Counted from the stretch's first letter, positions 24,515-34,481 are shown. The stretch is 64,000 nt of DNA from Thermoplasmata archaeon (GCA_022750195.1 JAKIWE010000006.1:1-64000); one strand, 5' to 3'. Notes: generated by a model from the sequence alone, not told the origin. Program-made: numbers and translations.

Positions 24515-24520
24515 TATAAG
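24515..24520 (+). promoter_or_regulatory. TATA box of methylmalonyl-CoA mutase gene
   Basis: GCGGTATAAGACC lies about 34 nt before the ATG at 24551, and GGAGGAG sits just before that start. The rest of the 253-nt gap from 24298 shows nothing recognisable. Confidence 0.5.
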
Positions 24521-24550
24521 ACCCTCCGTGTCGCCGTGGCCGGAGGAGTT

Positions 24551-26299
24551 ATGGCGTTCGTAACCTCCTCGACGTGGATGGCGTCGGGCCGCGCGGAAAC
24601 CCCGCATTCCCCCTCCGTGCCCGAGGGCTCCCGCAAGCGGTCAGGAGCTGTGGCGAAGGCCCGGGAGGCCTGGGAGAACGAGCTGCTCCGTCCCGCGCTG
24701 GCGAAGTCTCCCGAGCGCCAGGACCCGTTCGCGACGTTGGGGGGTATCCCCGTAGATCGGCTCTACGGACCGGACACCGTGCCGGCGCGGCCGGACCGGA
24801 TCGGCTACCCCGGCCAGTTCCCCTACACGCGCGGCGTCCATCCGACGATGTATCGGGGTCGCCTCTGGTCGATGAGGATGTTCTCCGGGTTCGGCACCCC
24901 GGAGGACACGAACCGCCGGTTCCACTACCTACTCCACCACGGCGAGAGCGGGCTCTCGATCGCGTTCGACGACCCAACGCTCTACGGCATCGACGCCGAC
25001 GACCCCGAAGCGCTCGGGGAGGTCGGAAAGTGCGGGGTCAACGTCTCGTCGCTCGACGACATGCGACGGTTGCTGAAAGGGATCCCGCTCGCGGACGTCA
25101 CGACGTCCATGACGATCAACGGCCCGGCGAACATCGTTTGGGGGATGTACCTGCTCGCCGCCGAGGAGAACGGAGTCCGGCGCGGTCGCCTGGGGGGGAC
25201 GACCCAGAACGACATCCTGAAGGAGTACATCGCTCAGAAAGAGTTCCTCTACCCGCCGCGGCCTGCGCTTCGGCTGGTCGTCGACACGATCGAGTTCGCC
25301 ACGAAATCGATGCCCCGGTGGAATCCGGTGTCGATCTCCGGCTACCACATTCGAGAAGCCGGCTCGACGGCCGTGCAGGAGCTCGCGTTCACCCTCGCCG
25401 ACGGTTTCGCGTACGTCGAGGCGGCGGTCGAGCGGGGGCTGCCCGTGGACGAGTTCGCTCCTCGGCTCTCCTTCTTCTTCAACTCGCACAACGACTTCTT
25501 CGAGGAGGTCGCGAAGTTCCGGGCGGCCCGCCGGATCTGGGCTCGCGCGATGCGCGAGAAGTACCACGCCAAGAAGGAGCGATCGTGGTGGATGCGCTTC
25601 CACACGCAGACCGCCGGCTGCTCGTGCACCGCCCAGCAGCCGGAGCTCAACGTCGTCCGCACGACCGTCCAGGCTCTCGCCGCGGTGATCGGCGGCAGTC
25701 AGTCGCTCCACACCAACTCCTACGACGAGGCGCTGCAGCTGCCCACCGAGGACGCGGTCCGGATCGCGCTGCGGACCCAGCAGATCCTCGCGCACGAGAG
25801 CGGCGTGGCGGAGACGGTCGACCCGTTCGGGGGCAGCTACTACCTCGAGTGGCTGACGGATCGGATGGAGGCGGAGGCCGAGAAGTACTTCGACCGGATC
25901 GCCACGATCGGCGGCGTCATCCCCGCCATCGAGCGGGGCTTCTTCCAGCGCGAGATCCAAGAGGCCTCCTTCCGCTACCAGCGGGAGGTCGAGTCGGGCG
26001 AGCGGAAGATCGTCGGGGTCAACGCCTACACGGTCGACGAGCCGATCAAGGTGCCCCGCCTCAAGATCGCCGAGGCTGCCCGCACCGCGCAGTCGAAGCG
26101 GCTCAGGGCGCTGCGGTCCCGGCGCAATCCAGCCCGCCACGCCCGCGCGCTCGAGAAGCTCCGGCGCGTGGCCCGCACGGAAGCGGGGAACACCACCCCC
26201 GCGGTGCTCGAGGCGTTGCGCGCGGAGGCGACGCTCGGCGAGATCGTCCACGCCTTCCAGGATGTCTTCGGACGGTACCGCGAGCGCTCGATGTTCTGA
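24551..26299 (+). CDS. mcmA1: Methylmalonyl-CoA mutase, large (catalytic) subunit
   Basis: The 582-aa protein is the substrate-binding TIM-barrel half of a split B12-dependent mutase. It interconverts methylmalonyl-CoA and succinyl-CoA. Diagnostic segments are [103 protein letters not shown], and [52 protein letters not shown]. The cobalamin-binding domain is absent and must come from a separate gene not in this window, as in other archaea. The ATG at 24551 has a ribosome binding site. Confidence 0.96.
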   Translation: MAFVTSSTWMASGRAETPHSPSVPEGSRKRSGAVAKAREAWENELLRPALAKSPERQDPFATLGGIPVDRLYGPDTVPARPDRIGYPGQFPYTRGVHPTMYRGRLWSMRMFSGFGTPEDTNRRFHYLLHHGESGLSIAFDDPTLYGIDADDPEALGEVGKCGVNVSSLDDMRRLLKGIPLADVTTSMTINGPANIVWGMYLLAAEENGVRRGRLGGTTQNDILKEYIAQKEFLYPPRPALRLVVDTIEFATKSMPRWNPVSISGYHIREAGSTAVQELAFTLADGFAYVEAAVERGLPVDEFAPRLSFFFNSHNDFFEEVAKFRAARRIWARAMREKYHAKKERSWWMRFHTQTAGCSCTAQQPELNVVRTTVQALAAVIGGSQSLHTNSYDEALQLPTEDAVRIALRTQQILAHESGVAETVDPFGGSYYLEWLTDRMEAEAEKYFDRIATIGGVIPAIERGFFQREIQEASFRYQREVESGERKIVGVNAYTVDEPIKVPRLKIAEAARTAQSKRLRALRSRRNPARHARALEKLRRVARTEAGNTTPAVLEALRAEATLGEIVHAFQDVFGRYRERSMF

Positions 26300-26318
26300 C
26301 CCGCCTTTCGGGGCGGGG
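26300..26318 (+). terminator. Hairpin after mcmA1
   Basis: CCCGCC and GGCGGG form a 6-bp stem with a short loop immediately after the mcmA1 stop. No T-run follows, so a role in termination is uncertain. Confidence 0.25.
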
Positions 26319-26361
26319 CAGAGTTAAGCCGCGCTCCGGGTCGTAGGTCCCCCGGACGACC

Positions 26362-27762
26362 GTGGCCCCCAACGCGTACCGCCGCACCCTCGAGCAGCTG
26401 TACGGTCTCCGCCGTTTCGGGACGCGCCCCGGATTGGAGGTCATCCGCGCGGTTCTCCTCGAGCTCGGCGAACCTCAGCGGTCGTTCCGGGCGATCCATA
26501 TCACCGGCTCGAAAGGCAAAGGCTCGGTCGCGGCGATGGCGGCGGCGATCGTCGGGGCGACGGGCGAGCCGGTAGGACTGTTCACTTCCCCCCACATGCA
26601 AAGCTACCCGGAGCGCATCCAAGTGAACCGCAGGTCGATCCCCCGCCCGGAGGTCGTGCGCGGCGTGGCCCGAGTTCAGGAGGCCGCGGATCAACTTACC
26701 CGGAGGGGCGCGATCGAGCGACCGGCGACGTTCTTCGAGATCACCACCGCCCTGGCGTTCGACTACTTCGCCCGGCGGAAGGTGCAACACGCGATCGTCG
26801 AAGTGGGGCTGGGAGGCCGGCTCGATTCGACCAACGTGATCGACGCGCCGGTCGGGGTGATCAGCAGCATCGAGCTCGAGCACACCGAGGTCCTGGGTCG
26901 AACGGTCGAGGCGATCGCCCACGAGAAGGCGGGCATTCTCCACCGAGGGATGCGGGCGATCACGGCCGTCACCCCCCCGACCGCTCTCGCGGAGATCGAG
27001 CGCCACGCGAAAGCGGAGGGCGTCCCCGTCTGGCATCTGGGCCAGGAGGTTCGGATCGGCGACCGGACGATCGAACCCGACCGCCAGCGATTCGACGTCG
27101 TTCACCCCGGCCGATCGATCTCGGACGTCAGCGTCCCGCTTCATGGACCGCAGCAGGCGGGGAACGCGGCCCTGGCGATCGCCTCGGCGGATGTCTACGG
27201 GGAGGCGGTCGGCTTCCGCGTCCCGGACGAGAAGCTCCGCGCCGCGCTCGCGAAGGTACGTTGGCGGGGCCGTGCGGAACGGCTGCCCGGACGGCCGGAA
27301 CTATTTGCCGACGTCGCCCACACTCCGGACAGTGCGCGCGCGCTCGGCCAGACCTTGGCCGAGCTCCGTCCGCTCGCCCCCCCGGAGGAGAGCGCCGTGC
27401 TCTTCGGCTGCCTCGCGGACAAGCTGGTGGATCCGATCTTCGATTCGCTCGCCCTCCTCGCGCGGACGATCGTCCTCGTCCCCGTCCGTTCGAGCCGTGC
27501 TGCTTCGACCGCCGACCTTCGGCGCCACGCGGTGGGACGTTTCCCGCGCATCGTCGTCGCGGGGTCGCTGGCGGATGGGCTGCGGCTCGCGCGGGCGGCG
27601 ACCGGGCCCGATGGGTACACGCTCGTGACCGGAAGCGACTACCTGGTCGGCGAGCTGCTCGACGAGGTCGAGGGCCGGCCGTCCGAAGAGCCGGACCTTT
27701 CAGACCCCGGCGTCGCGGTCCTGGAGCCCCCCGCCTCGCGGGAGGGGTCGGTAGCGCGATGA
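26362..27762 (+). CDS. folC: Folylpolyglutamate/dihydrofolate synthase (Mur ligase family)
   Basis: The 466-aa protein matches FolC-type ligases. The ATP loop is HITGSKGKGSVAAMAAAIV; then TSPHMQSYPERIQVN, EITTALAFDYFARR, EVGLGGRLDSTNVIDAPVGVISSIELEHTEVLGRTVEAIAHEKAGIL, and the C-terminal ligase domain with DVAHTPDSARALGQTL. It adds glutamate to a folate or a related pterin or coenzyme. In archaea the acceptor is not always folate. The start is GTG at 26362. It overlaps nth by the ATGA tetranucleotide. Confidence 0.92.
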   Translation: MAPNAYRRTLEQLYGLRRFGTRPGLEVIRAVLLELGEPQRSFRAIHITGSKGKGSVAAMAAAIVGATGEPVGLFTSPHMQSYPERIQVNRRSIPRPEVVRGVARVQEAADQLTRRGAIERPATFFEITTALAFDYFARRKVQHAIVEVGLGGRLDSTNVIDAPVGVISSIELEHTEVLGRTVEAIAHEKAGILHRGMRAITAVTPPTALAEIERHAKAEGVPVWHLGQEVRIGDRTIEPDRQRFDVVHPGRSISDVSVPLHGPQQAGNAALAIASADVYGEAVGFRVPDEKLRAALAKVRWRGRAERLPGRPELFADVAHTPDSARALGQTLAELRPLAPPEESAVLFGCLADKLVDPIFDSLALLARTIVLVPVRSSRAASTADLRRHAVGRFPRIVVAGSLADGLRLARAATGPDGYTLVTGSDYLVGELLDEVEGRPSEEPDLSDPGVAVLEPPASREGSVAR

Positions 27763-28577
27763 AATCCGCTACGAGCTTCGATTGGGAGACCGTACTCGAC
27801 CGGCTCTCGGCCTTCTACGGCACCGGAGACTGGCGGGTTCCTTACCTCCGAGATCATGCCGAGGACCCCTTCCAGGTCCTGATCGGTACCATTCTCTCGC
27901 AACGCACCCGGGACGCGAACACCGACCGGGCGAGCGCGCTCCTGTTCGCTCGGTACCCGACGGCCGAACGACTGGCGCGGGCCCCGCTACCGTCGATCGA
28001 GCGGCTGATCCGGTCGACGGGGTTCTATCACGTCAAGGCCCGCGTGATCCGAGCCTGCGCCCGTACCCTCCTGGCCCAGTACGGTGGTCGCGTGCCCTCC
28101 ACACTCGAAGAGCTGGTCGCCCTGCCGGGCGTCGGGCCGAAGACCGCGAACTGCGTGTTGGTGTTCGGCTACGGCGTGCCCGCGATGCCCGTCGACACGC
28201 ACGTGCACCGGATCGCCAACCGTTTCGCGGTCGTGAAGACCCGGACGCCCGAGGCGACGGAGCTAGCGCTGCGCGCCACGGTGCCTCGCGAGTTCTGGAT
28301 CCCTATCAACCCCTTGCTCGTCCAGCACGGCCAGAACCTCTGTCGGCCCCGCAACCCGCTCTGTTCGCGCTGCCCGTTGGAGGAGCTCTGCCCGACCGGT
28401 GTTGCACGCCGACTCGGTCGCCCCACCCCCCGCCCGGAGGACCGACTTCCGCCAGCGAAACCCGGCCGAGGGTCGAACTCGGCCCCGGCGCGACGCTCGG
28501 TCCCAGCCGGCCCGCTCTCGCCCCCAAGCATTTTGGTCTCGGCCCCTGTCGGCCGCGCCGGTCATGGATCCAAGTGA
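27759..28577 (+). CDS. nth: Endonuclease III (DNA glycosylase/AP lyase)
   Basis: The 272-aa protein repairs oxidised pyrimidines. The helix-hairpin-helix LEELVALPGVGPKTANCVLVFG contains the catalytic Lys, and VDTHVHRIANR the catalytic Asp. The [4Fe-4S] loop is CRPRNPLCSRCPLEELC (C-x6-C-x2-C-x5-C). The substrate-side motif DPFQVLIGTILSQRTRD is intact. A C-terminal extension of about 60 Pro/Arg/Ser-rich residues is unusual and overlaps the start of alaS by 14 nt. The gene starts within the folC stop (ATGA). Confidence 0.95.
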   Translation: MKSATSFDWETVLDRLSAFYGTGDWRVPYLRDHAEDPFQVLIGTILSQRTRDANTDRASALLFARYPTAERLARAPLPSIERLIRSTGFYHVKARVIRACARTLLAQYGGRVPSTLEELVALPGVGPKTANCVLVFGYGVPAMPVDTHVHRIANRFAVVKTRTPEATELALRATVPREFWIPINPLLVQHGQNLCRPRNPLCSRCPLEELCPTGVARRLGRPTPRPEDRLPPAKPGRGSNSAPARRSVPAGPLSPPSILVSAPVGRAGHGSK

Positions 28578-31149
28578 GTACCAGCTCGCGTTCTTCCAGC
28601 GCGAAGGGTTCCAGCGGCGCGCCTGCGCGGGCTGCGGAGAGGCGTTCTGGACGCTGGGCGACCACACGCGCTGCCAAGAAGAGCCGTGCACCCCGTACGG
28701 ATTTCTCGGCCACTCCCCCCTCAAGCGGCCGTACTCGGCCGACGAGATGCGCGAAGCCTACCTCGGATTCTTCGAGCGTCGCGGGCACACGCGGCTTCGC
28801 CGCTACCCGACCGTCGCCCGGTGGCGCAACGATGTGTTCTTCACGCAGGCGAGCATCTACGACTTCCAGCCGTGGGTGACCAGCGGGGCGATCCCGCCTC
28901 CGGCCAATCCGCTGACGATCAGTCAGCCGTGCCTTCGTTTCAACGACCTCGTCGAGGTCGGTCACTCCGGGCGCCACCACACGATGTTCGAGATGATGGC
29001 GCACCACGCGTTCAACCGACCGGACCACGAGGTCTACTTCAAGGATCGATGTACCGAGCTCTGCCACGAGTGGTACACGAGCGAACTCGGGGCTGACCCG
29101 CGACTCCTGACCTACAAGGAGGAGGCCTGGGAGGGCGGCGGGAACCTCGGACCTTCGTTGAGCGTGGGCATCCTCGGCCTCGAGGTCGCCACGCTCGTGT
29201 TCATGGAGTACACCCGCGACGGCGCGGCGACCAAGCCGATGCCGCTCACGGTCGTCGACACCGGCTACGGCCTCGAGCGGAACACCTGGCTTTCGCAGGG
29301 GACTCGTTCGACGTACGAGGCCGTCTTCGGGGGACCGTACGACGAGCTTCGGCGGACCTTTCCGCCCGCAGACGCCGCGGTGCTCGTCGACCACGCTCGG
29401 TCGCTGAACTTCCTGCTCGTCGACGGCGTCGTGCCGTCGAACAGCAAGGCCGGCTACTTCGCGCGCCTGGTGCTCCGTCGGATGCTGCGGGTCCTCGCGA
29501 AGGCGCCCGAGGCGCCCGAGCTCGTCGCCGTGGTCGACCGGGCCGGTCGTGAGCTCGCCCGGGTCTTTCCGGAGATGGGCGAGCACCGCGACGACCTTCA
29601 CCGGGTCATCGAGGCCGAGATCGAGAGGTACCGCGAGTCGATCGAGCGGGCCCGGGGCATCATCCGCCGTACCGAGGAGCGGCTCCAGCGCGACCAGAAG
29701 ACCGTGGTCCTCGCCGACCTCCTAGGGTGGTTCGACTCGCTCGGGGTCCCCCCCGACGTGGCCGCGAGCGAGCTCCAGCATCCTCCGCTCATCCCGGCGG
29801 ACTTCTACCAGCAGGTCGCCAAGCTCCACGAGGCGGAGACACCCGCGACCGACTACAGCGGGACCGACGCAGGGGCGCCCGAGGTCCCCGCGGCCGTCCC
29901 GCCGACCGAGGTGCTGTACTACCTCGACCCGTACACCCTCACCTTCGAAGCGCACGTGGTGTTCGCGACCGGCCCCTTTGTGGTCCTCGATCGGACCTAC
30001 TTCTACCCGACCGGAGGCGGACAGGTCACGGACACCGGCCACCTCAACGATACGCCCGTCGTCGAGGTGCTCCGGAAAGGGCCCTGGGTCGTGCACCGAT
30101 TGGACGCTCCGACGTCCCTGCAAGCCGGTCATCGGGTGCGGGGGAGGATCGATGGCCCTCGTCGCACGCAGCTGATGCAGCATCACACTGCGACCCACTT
30201 GCTCAACGGCGCGCTGCGTCAGCAGCTCGGGCCCCACGTATGGCAGGCGGGCGCGTACAAGGGCCCCGAAGGCGCGCGCATCGACATCACGCACTTCAAG
30301 GCGCTCTCTCCGGGGGAGCTGCGCGAGGTAGAGCGAGCGGTGAACCGGGTCGTCCGCGAGAGCCGACCCGTGAAGAGCTACTTCGAGCCGCGGAACGAGG
30401 CGGAGCGACGGTTCGGCTTCACCCTCTACCAGGGGGGAGCCGTGCCGGGTCGGGAACTTCGGATCGTCGAGGTCGACGGCTTCGACGTCGAGGCGTGCGG
30501 CGGGACGCATTGTACCAAGACGAGCGAAGTAGGTCTCGTCACGATCCAGAGCACCGAGCGCATCCAGGACGGCATCGTCCGCGTGAACTTCGCCGCGGGC
30601 GAGCGGGCGCTCGACGTCTATGAGCACCATATGGCAGCCCTGGCTTCGACGGCGCGAAGCTTGGGCGTCGGGCCCGACGAGGTGCCGAAGGCGGTCGAAC
30701 GTCTGATGGCCGAGGCCGAGGAGGCCCGCCGCGAGGCGCGGGCCGGGGCTCGGCACGACTTTGGCGCTCTCGCGGATCGTCTCCTGCTCGACGGGGTGGC
30801 CACGCACCAGGAGGGGGGGGTCACGGTCACGGTGACGCACCTCGACCTCGACCGAAACGGGCTGCAGGAGGTCGCCCGAGCCCTCACGAGGCGCCCCGGA
30901 CACGTGGCCATTCTCTCGTCGGAACGCGACGGCCGGGGGATCCTCTTCGTCGCCTCGTCCGTCCCCGCCTTGGCGGCGGACAAGCTGTTCGCGAGGGCGC
31001 TCCCCGAGTTCGCCGGGCGCGGGGGAGGGAACGCCTCCGCAGCCACCGGCGTGGGAGAGCCCGGGGCGGCCCTCGAACAAGCGCGCGCCGCCGCGGCCAC
31101 CGGTGCCCTAGACGTAGTGCGCACGACCGAGGCCGGGTCGGCGCCGTAA
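28564..31149 (+). CDS. alaS: Alanyl-tRNA synthetase
   Basis: The 861-aa class II synthetase has the archaeal-type N-terminus (CAGCGEAFWTLGDHTRCQEEPC), then the catalytic domain with FFERRGHTRLRRYPTVARWRNDVFFTQASIYDFQPWV and QPCLRFNDLVEVGHSGRHHTMFEMMAHHAF. The editing domain has HHTATHLLNG (about residue 541) and CGGTHC (about 646), the four zinc-ligand positions. A C-terminal coiled coil and C-Ala domain follow (GGGNASAATGVGEPG). It is slightly shorter than typical archaeal AlaRS. The ATG at 28564 overlaps the nth tail. It is the last gene of the folC-nth-alaS unit. Confidence 0.97.
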   Translation: MDPSEYQLAFFQREGFQRRACAGCGEAFWTLGDHTRCQEEPCTPYGFLGHSPLKRPYSADEMREAYLGFFERRGHTRLRRYPTVARWRNDVFFTQASIYDFQPWVTSGAIPPPANPLTISQPCLRFNDLVEVGHSGRHHTMFEMMAHHAFNRPDHEVYFKDRCTELCHEWYTSELGADPRLLTYKEEAWEGGGNLGPSLSVGILGLEVATLVFMEYTRDGAATKPMPLTVVDTGYGLERNTWLSQGTRSTYEAVFGGPYDELRRTFPPADAAVLVDHARSLNFLLVDGVVPSNSKAGYFARLVLRRMLRVLAKAPEAPELVAVVDRAGRELARVFPEMGEHRDDLHRVIEAEIERYRESIERARGIIRRTEERLQRDQKTVVLADLLGWFDSLGVPPDVAASELQHPPLIPADFYQQVAKLHEAETPATDYSGTDAGAPEVPAAVPPTEVLYYLDPYTLTFEAHVVFATGPFVVLDRTYFYPTGGGQVTDTGHLNDTPVVEVLRKGPWVVHRLDAPTSLQAGHRVRGRIDGPRRTQLMQHHTATHLLNGALRQQLGPHVWQAGAYKGPEGARIDITHFKALSPGELREVERAVNRVVRESRPVKSYFEPRNEAERRFGFTLYQGGAVPGRELRIVEVDGFDVEACGGTHCTKTSEVGLVTIQSTERIQDGIVRVNFAAGERALDVYEHHMAALASTARSLGVGPDEVPKAVERLMAEAEEARREARAGARHDFGALADRLLLDGVATHQEGGVTVTVTHLDLDRNGLQEVARALTRRPGHVAILSSERDGRGILFVASSVPALAADKLFARALPEFAGRGGGNASAATGVGEPGAALEQARAAAATGALDVVRTTEAGSAP

Positions 31150-31257
31150 CGGCGTCCCGACCGACGAAAGGTTAACTACCCCCATCCGCCCTCAATCCCA
31201 CTCGGGGGCCGACGAACTACCCTTCGCCGGGTGGGGGGGACGTCCTCCAGACGATCG

Positions 31258-32805
31258 ATGGCCGAAGAGAACGGTGGCAAGGCGGGCGCAGGGGTCCCGC
31301 CCGAGGTACTCGCCTTCCTGTCGGGTCGCGGCGGACGCTCGCTCATCGTCAAGGGCGGGGCAGGGACCGGGAAGACGACCTTCGGCCTCGAGCTCCTCGA
31401 GCAGATCGGCAAGCCCGCGCAGTCCTACTACCTCTCCACCCGCGTGGGGGACGAAGCCCTGTACCGACAGTTCCCCTGGCTGAAGGCCACCGAGATGCGG
31501 GCCCGCATCCTCGATGCCGGCAAGCTGTTCCTCGAAGCGATCAACGCCGGCGGGCGGAGCGGCTCCGCGGAGTTGCCCGAGGCCGAGCAGAAGAAGATCT
31601 CCGCCGCCCGCGAAGTGATGCGGAGCTTCGGCGAGGAGCGCGGCGCGCCGACGCGCGTCGAGCGCACGTACCTTCACGCGCTGCTCAAGCGCAGCCCGAT
31701 GCCGGAGGTCGAGAACGTCTACAACCGCGTCGAGCGGGCGCTTCCGGAGAAATCCCTACTCGTCATCGACTCCCTCGAGGGTGTGACCCACAAGTACGGT
31801 CTCGAGATGGAGGAGTTCGTCATGGCCCTCCAGAAGGACCTCGTCGAGGGCTCCAACACCAACGTCGTCATGATCCTGGAGAAACCCGAGGCCGGGGGGA
31901 TCGAGTACCTCGTCGACGGCCTGATCTCCTTCGTCCGCGAGGAGCTCGACGAGCGCCGCGTGCGGCACATGCGGCTCGAGAAGCTCCGCGCTACCGCCAT
32001 CGCGCGGCCGCGCTACGCGGTGACGCTCAACGACGGCCGTTTCGAGGCGCTCGGCTTCGCGAACCACAACCACTCGGACCTGACGCCCCAGCTCTGGAAG
32101 CCCGAGAGCGACCCCGAGCGGTTCTACTCGACCGGTATCCCGGACTTCGACAAGCTCCTGGGAGGCGGCTTCCGGCGGGGGAGCTTCAACGCCTTCGAGG
32201 TCGACGTCAACGTGGGCATCGACGACTACTACATGCTGTTCACGCCGACGTTCCTCAACTTCCTAGCCCACTCCCGCGGCATCATCGCGGTCCTCGCCGC
32301 GGGCGAGTCGCACGAGAGCCTGCGCGAGACGATCACGAAGTACATCCCGACGCACGTGTTCGACACCCGCGTACGGATCGCCGACTACACCGCGAACGAG
32401 ACCGAGGAGAGCTACATCGTCCCGATGGGACGGTACGGCCGCGACGAGGCCGTCCGGGCGATGAGCGTCGCCGACAAGGCGGCCCGCGGCCCGGAGAACA
32501 AGCCGATCCTGGAGTACACCGCCTTCGACACGCTGGAGAGCCTGATGGGCGACCAGGTGGCGATCCGGATGTACTTCCACGGCGTTCGACGGACGAAGCT
32601 GCTGGGCAACCTCGGCATCGGTCTGCTGAAGCCCGGTCTGCTCGTCTCGAGCGAGATCCTGAACATGATGGACACGTACTTCCGGATCATCAACATCGAC
32701 AACGCGCCGTGCATCTACGGGATCCGGCCCCGGACCACCATCCACTCGATCTCGATCGACACGACGCGCGGGCCACCGCACGCTCGGCTCACCCCCATCG
32801 TTTGA
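31258..32805 (+). CDS. Double KaiC/RAD55-like ATPase, second domain degenerate
   Basis: The 515-aa protein contains two RecA/KaiC-like domains. The first has a good Walker A, GGAGTGKTT (residues 33-41), and Walker B LLVIDSLEGV. The second starts STGIPDFDKLLGGGFRRGSFNAFEVDVNVGIDDYY, which aligns to a KaiC domain start but has no GK[ST] and is unlikely to hydrolyse ATP. Members of this RAD55/GvpD-like group in euryarchaea are thought to be regulators or signalling ATPases. A TATA-like GGTTAACTAC lies at 31168-31177. The preferred start is ATG at 31258; a GTG at 31231 is possible. Confidence 0.82.
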   Translation: MAEENGGKAGAGVPPEVLAFLSGRGGRSLIVKGGAGTGKTTFGLELLEQIGKPAQSYYLSTRVGDEALYRQFPWLKATEMRARILDAGKLFLEAINAGGRSGSAELPEAEQKKISAAREVMRSFGEERGAPTRVERTYLHALLKRSPMPEVENVYNRVERALPEKSLLVIDSLEGVTHKYGLEMEEFVMALQKDLVEGSNTNVVMILEKPEAGGIEYLVDGLISFVREELDERRVRHMRLEKLRATAIARPRYAVTLNDGRFEALGFANHNHSDLTPQLWKPESDPERFYSTGIPDFDKLLGGGFRRGSFNAFEVDVNVGIDDYYMLFTPTFLNFLAHSRGIIAVLAAGESHESLRETITKYIPTHVFDTRVRIADYTANETEESYIVPMGRYGRDEAVRAMSVADKAARGPENKPILEYTAFDTLESLMGDQVAIRMYFHGVRRTKLLGNLGIGLLKPGLLVSSEILNMMDTYFRIINIDNAPCIYGIRPRTTIHSISIDTTRGPPHARLTPIV

Positions 32806-32876
32806 GCCCGCCGCGCCGCTCGTCGGCGGCGGGGGGGCTTCCCGGCGGGGAGGATCCCAAGGGCGTTCACGCGGCC

Positions 32877-32886
32877 GATTTATCGG
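32877..32886 (+). promoter_or_regulatory. TATA box of the DUF4440-like gene
   Basis: GATTTATCGG lies about 33 nt before the GTG start at 32914 and predicts a leaderless or near-leaderless mRNA. Confidence 0.4.
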
Positions 32887-32913
32887 TCCGCGACGTGGGC
32901 CCCCGGTTCGTTA

Positions 32914-33294
32914 GTGACGGTGGAAGAGGAGATCCTCGCCCTCGAGGAGCGACTTCGCCTCGGAGATGCGAGCTCCGAGCCCGACACGAGCGCCATCTTC
33001 GACGAACTTCTCGCCGACGAGGTTCTGTTCGTCCAGGAGAACGGGAATTCGGTAGGAAAAGCCGGCGTGCTACGGGGTCATCGACCCCCTCGTAAACGGA
33101 GCTTCACGAAGGTCGTGAACTCGGAGGTCGCGGTGCGCGACCTCGGCTCGGTCGTGGCGGTGTCGTGCCGGACCGACTATTCGTTGGAGGACCGCACGTT
33201 CGCGTTCCGGGCGCTCCGCCTCTGGGCCAAGGTCGGCGCGGAGTGGCGCGTCGCGGTCGTCGCGCTGATCACGATTCCTAAGAGCGGCGGATAG
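32914..33294 (+). CDS. SnoaL/NTF2-like (DUF4440) protein
   Basis: The 126-aa protein begins with the helical start EEEILALEERLRLGD, followed by IFDELLADEVLFVQENGNSVGKAGVL and a strand series ending LRLWAKVGAEWRVAVVALITIP. This is the DUF4440 version of the NTF2 cone fold, used by many small enzymes and binding proteins. The specific function cannot be assigned. The start is GTG; a second in-frame GTG lies 6 nt later. Confidence 0.75.
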   Translation: MTVEEEILALEERLRLGDASSEPDTSAIFDELLADEVLFVQENGNSVGKAGVLRGHRPPRKRSFTKVVNSEVAVRDLGSVVAVSCRTDYSLEDRTFAFRALRLWAKVGAEWRVAVVALITIPKSGG

Positions 33295-33371
33295 CCAAGG
33301 CGCGCTCGGTCGCCCCCCGGTACCGGGCCCCGCCTGGAGGGCGGAGTCGCCGGGTCGCTGCCCTGACGCTC

Positions 33372-34481
33372 CTACAGGATTTCCCCATCCGCCACGAGGG
33401 CCTTTCCGTCGACCTCGAGGTGGCCGCCCGCCAGGGCCAGGTAGGACTGGAACGGGGAGCGGTTCTTCCCCCCGAACGAGGTGTTCGACCCTACGCCGAT
33501 GAGGATCGTGCCCCGCTCGAACTCCTCAAGCTCCGGCACCTCACGCAGCGCCGAATTGAATCCGACGGAGAGGAATCCTGGTTTGTCCTTGCCGGTCCCG
33601 GCCGCGTCGTACATCTCGGCGAACCGCTCGCCCCCCGCTTCGTAGGAGTAGCTCGCCAATCGGTTCTGTTCGAAGCTCCAACGGCCCCCGGCGAGACACC
33701 CCATTCGAGGGGAGCAGATGGCGCGGTTCGCGACGACCTTGCCCTCGATGAAGCTCTCGTCGAGCGCGACGTAGGTGGCCCCTCCCGGGAACGTGGTCAT
33801 GTTGTTCCCCGTGCGGACATCGTCGGCGTCGACGATGCCGTCGTCGACCGTAGGTTTCCGTCCAAGGAGACGGACCGACACATCGGTCCCGTTGGCGTGG
33901 GTGACGCGGAGCTGCTTGCCCTTGCGAAGGCGGGATGCAACACGGGCCGCGTCCCGGGCGATCCCCTTCATGTCGGCGCGGCTCCCGGCCAGGACGTTCG
34001 CTTGCCAGGTGACGGGGTTCACGCCGAAGAACCGGGCCGCCGCGGGGGTGGCGCGGCCGAGCTCGATCCGGCAGCCGCGAAGTCGGGACTTCGTGGCCGC
34101 CTCGTACCAGGCGCCGTTGTACGCCGTGAGCGCCTGACCCTGCTCGGGCGGCAGGGCCGCGCGCCGGGGCCGGTCCTCCGGGCCCCAGAAGAAGACGTAG
34201 CCGTCAGCTTTCGCGATCGCTCCCAGCTCGGGGTCGGGCATACGCCCAAGGTCGGCGGCCTTACTCTCCTCGACCGACCGCCAGTACGTGGCCTCGTCCT
34301 CGTACAGGAGCGTCGTCCGGATCCCCAGCTTCCGGGCCTCGAGCACGAGGAGGTTCGCCCACGGCAGCATGTGGGACCAGCTCTCCACGACCAGGTTTTC
34401 GCCGCGCCGGAGATGGAGGGTCTGGCTCAGGATGGTCCGGCAGATCTCGGGGGCATCTTCGGGAGGGGCGAGTTCGGTCAC
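33372..34481 (-). CDS. M29 aminopeptidase-like protein lacking usual metal ligands
   Basis: The 369-aa protein has the fold pattern of M29 (AmpS/PepS, COG2309) leucyl aminopeptidases. It has an N-terminal Rossmann-like part (GENLVVESWSHMLPWANLLVLEARKLGIRTTLLYEDEATYW), a central RVTHANGTDVSVRLLGRKP...TFPGGATYVALDESFIEGKVVANRAI, and a C-terminal GTILIGVGSNTSFGG...SYLALAGGHLEVDGKALVADGEIL. In active enzymes the metal ligands include Glu after PGG, a GE motif and H-x-D after the GG. Here these positions read Ala, GF and Gln-x-Tyr. It may therefore be an inactive or altered-function homologue. The alignment was done by eye. Confidence 0.75.
   Translation of the reverse strand: MTELAPPEDAPEICRTILSQTLHLRRGENLVVESWSHMLPWANLLVLEARKLGIRTTLLYEDEATYWRSVEESKAADLGRMPDPELGAIAKADGYVFFWGPEDRPRRAALPPEQGQALTAYNGAWYEAATKSRLRGCRIELGRATPAAARFFGVNPVTWQANVLAGSRADMKGIARDAARVASRLRKGKQLRVTHANGTDVSVRLLGRKPTVDDGIVDADDVRTGNNMTTFPGGATYVALDESFIEGKVVANRAICSPRMGCLAGGRWSFEQNRLASYSYEAGGERFAEMYDAAGTGKDKPGFLSVGFNSALREVPELEEFERGTILIGVGSNTSFGGKNRSPFQSYLALAGGHLEVDGKALVADGEIL

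Noticed and set aside
23500..24636. Longer version of the second methyltransferase starting at 24636
   Set aside because: The extra 113 residues are Arg/Pro/Thr-rich without homology and overlap the mcmA1 start and its promoter; the ATG at 24297 fits the family.
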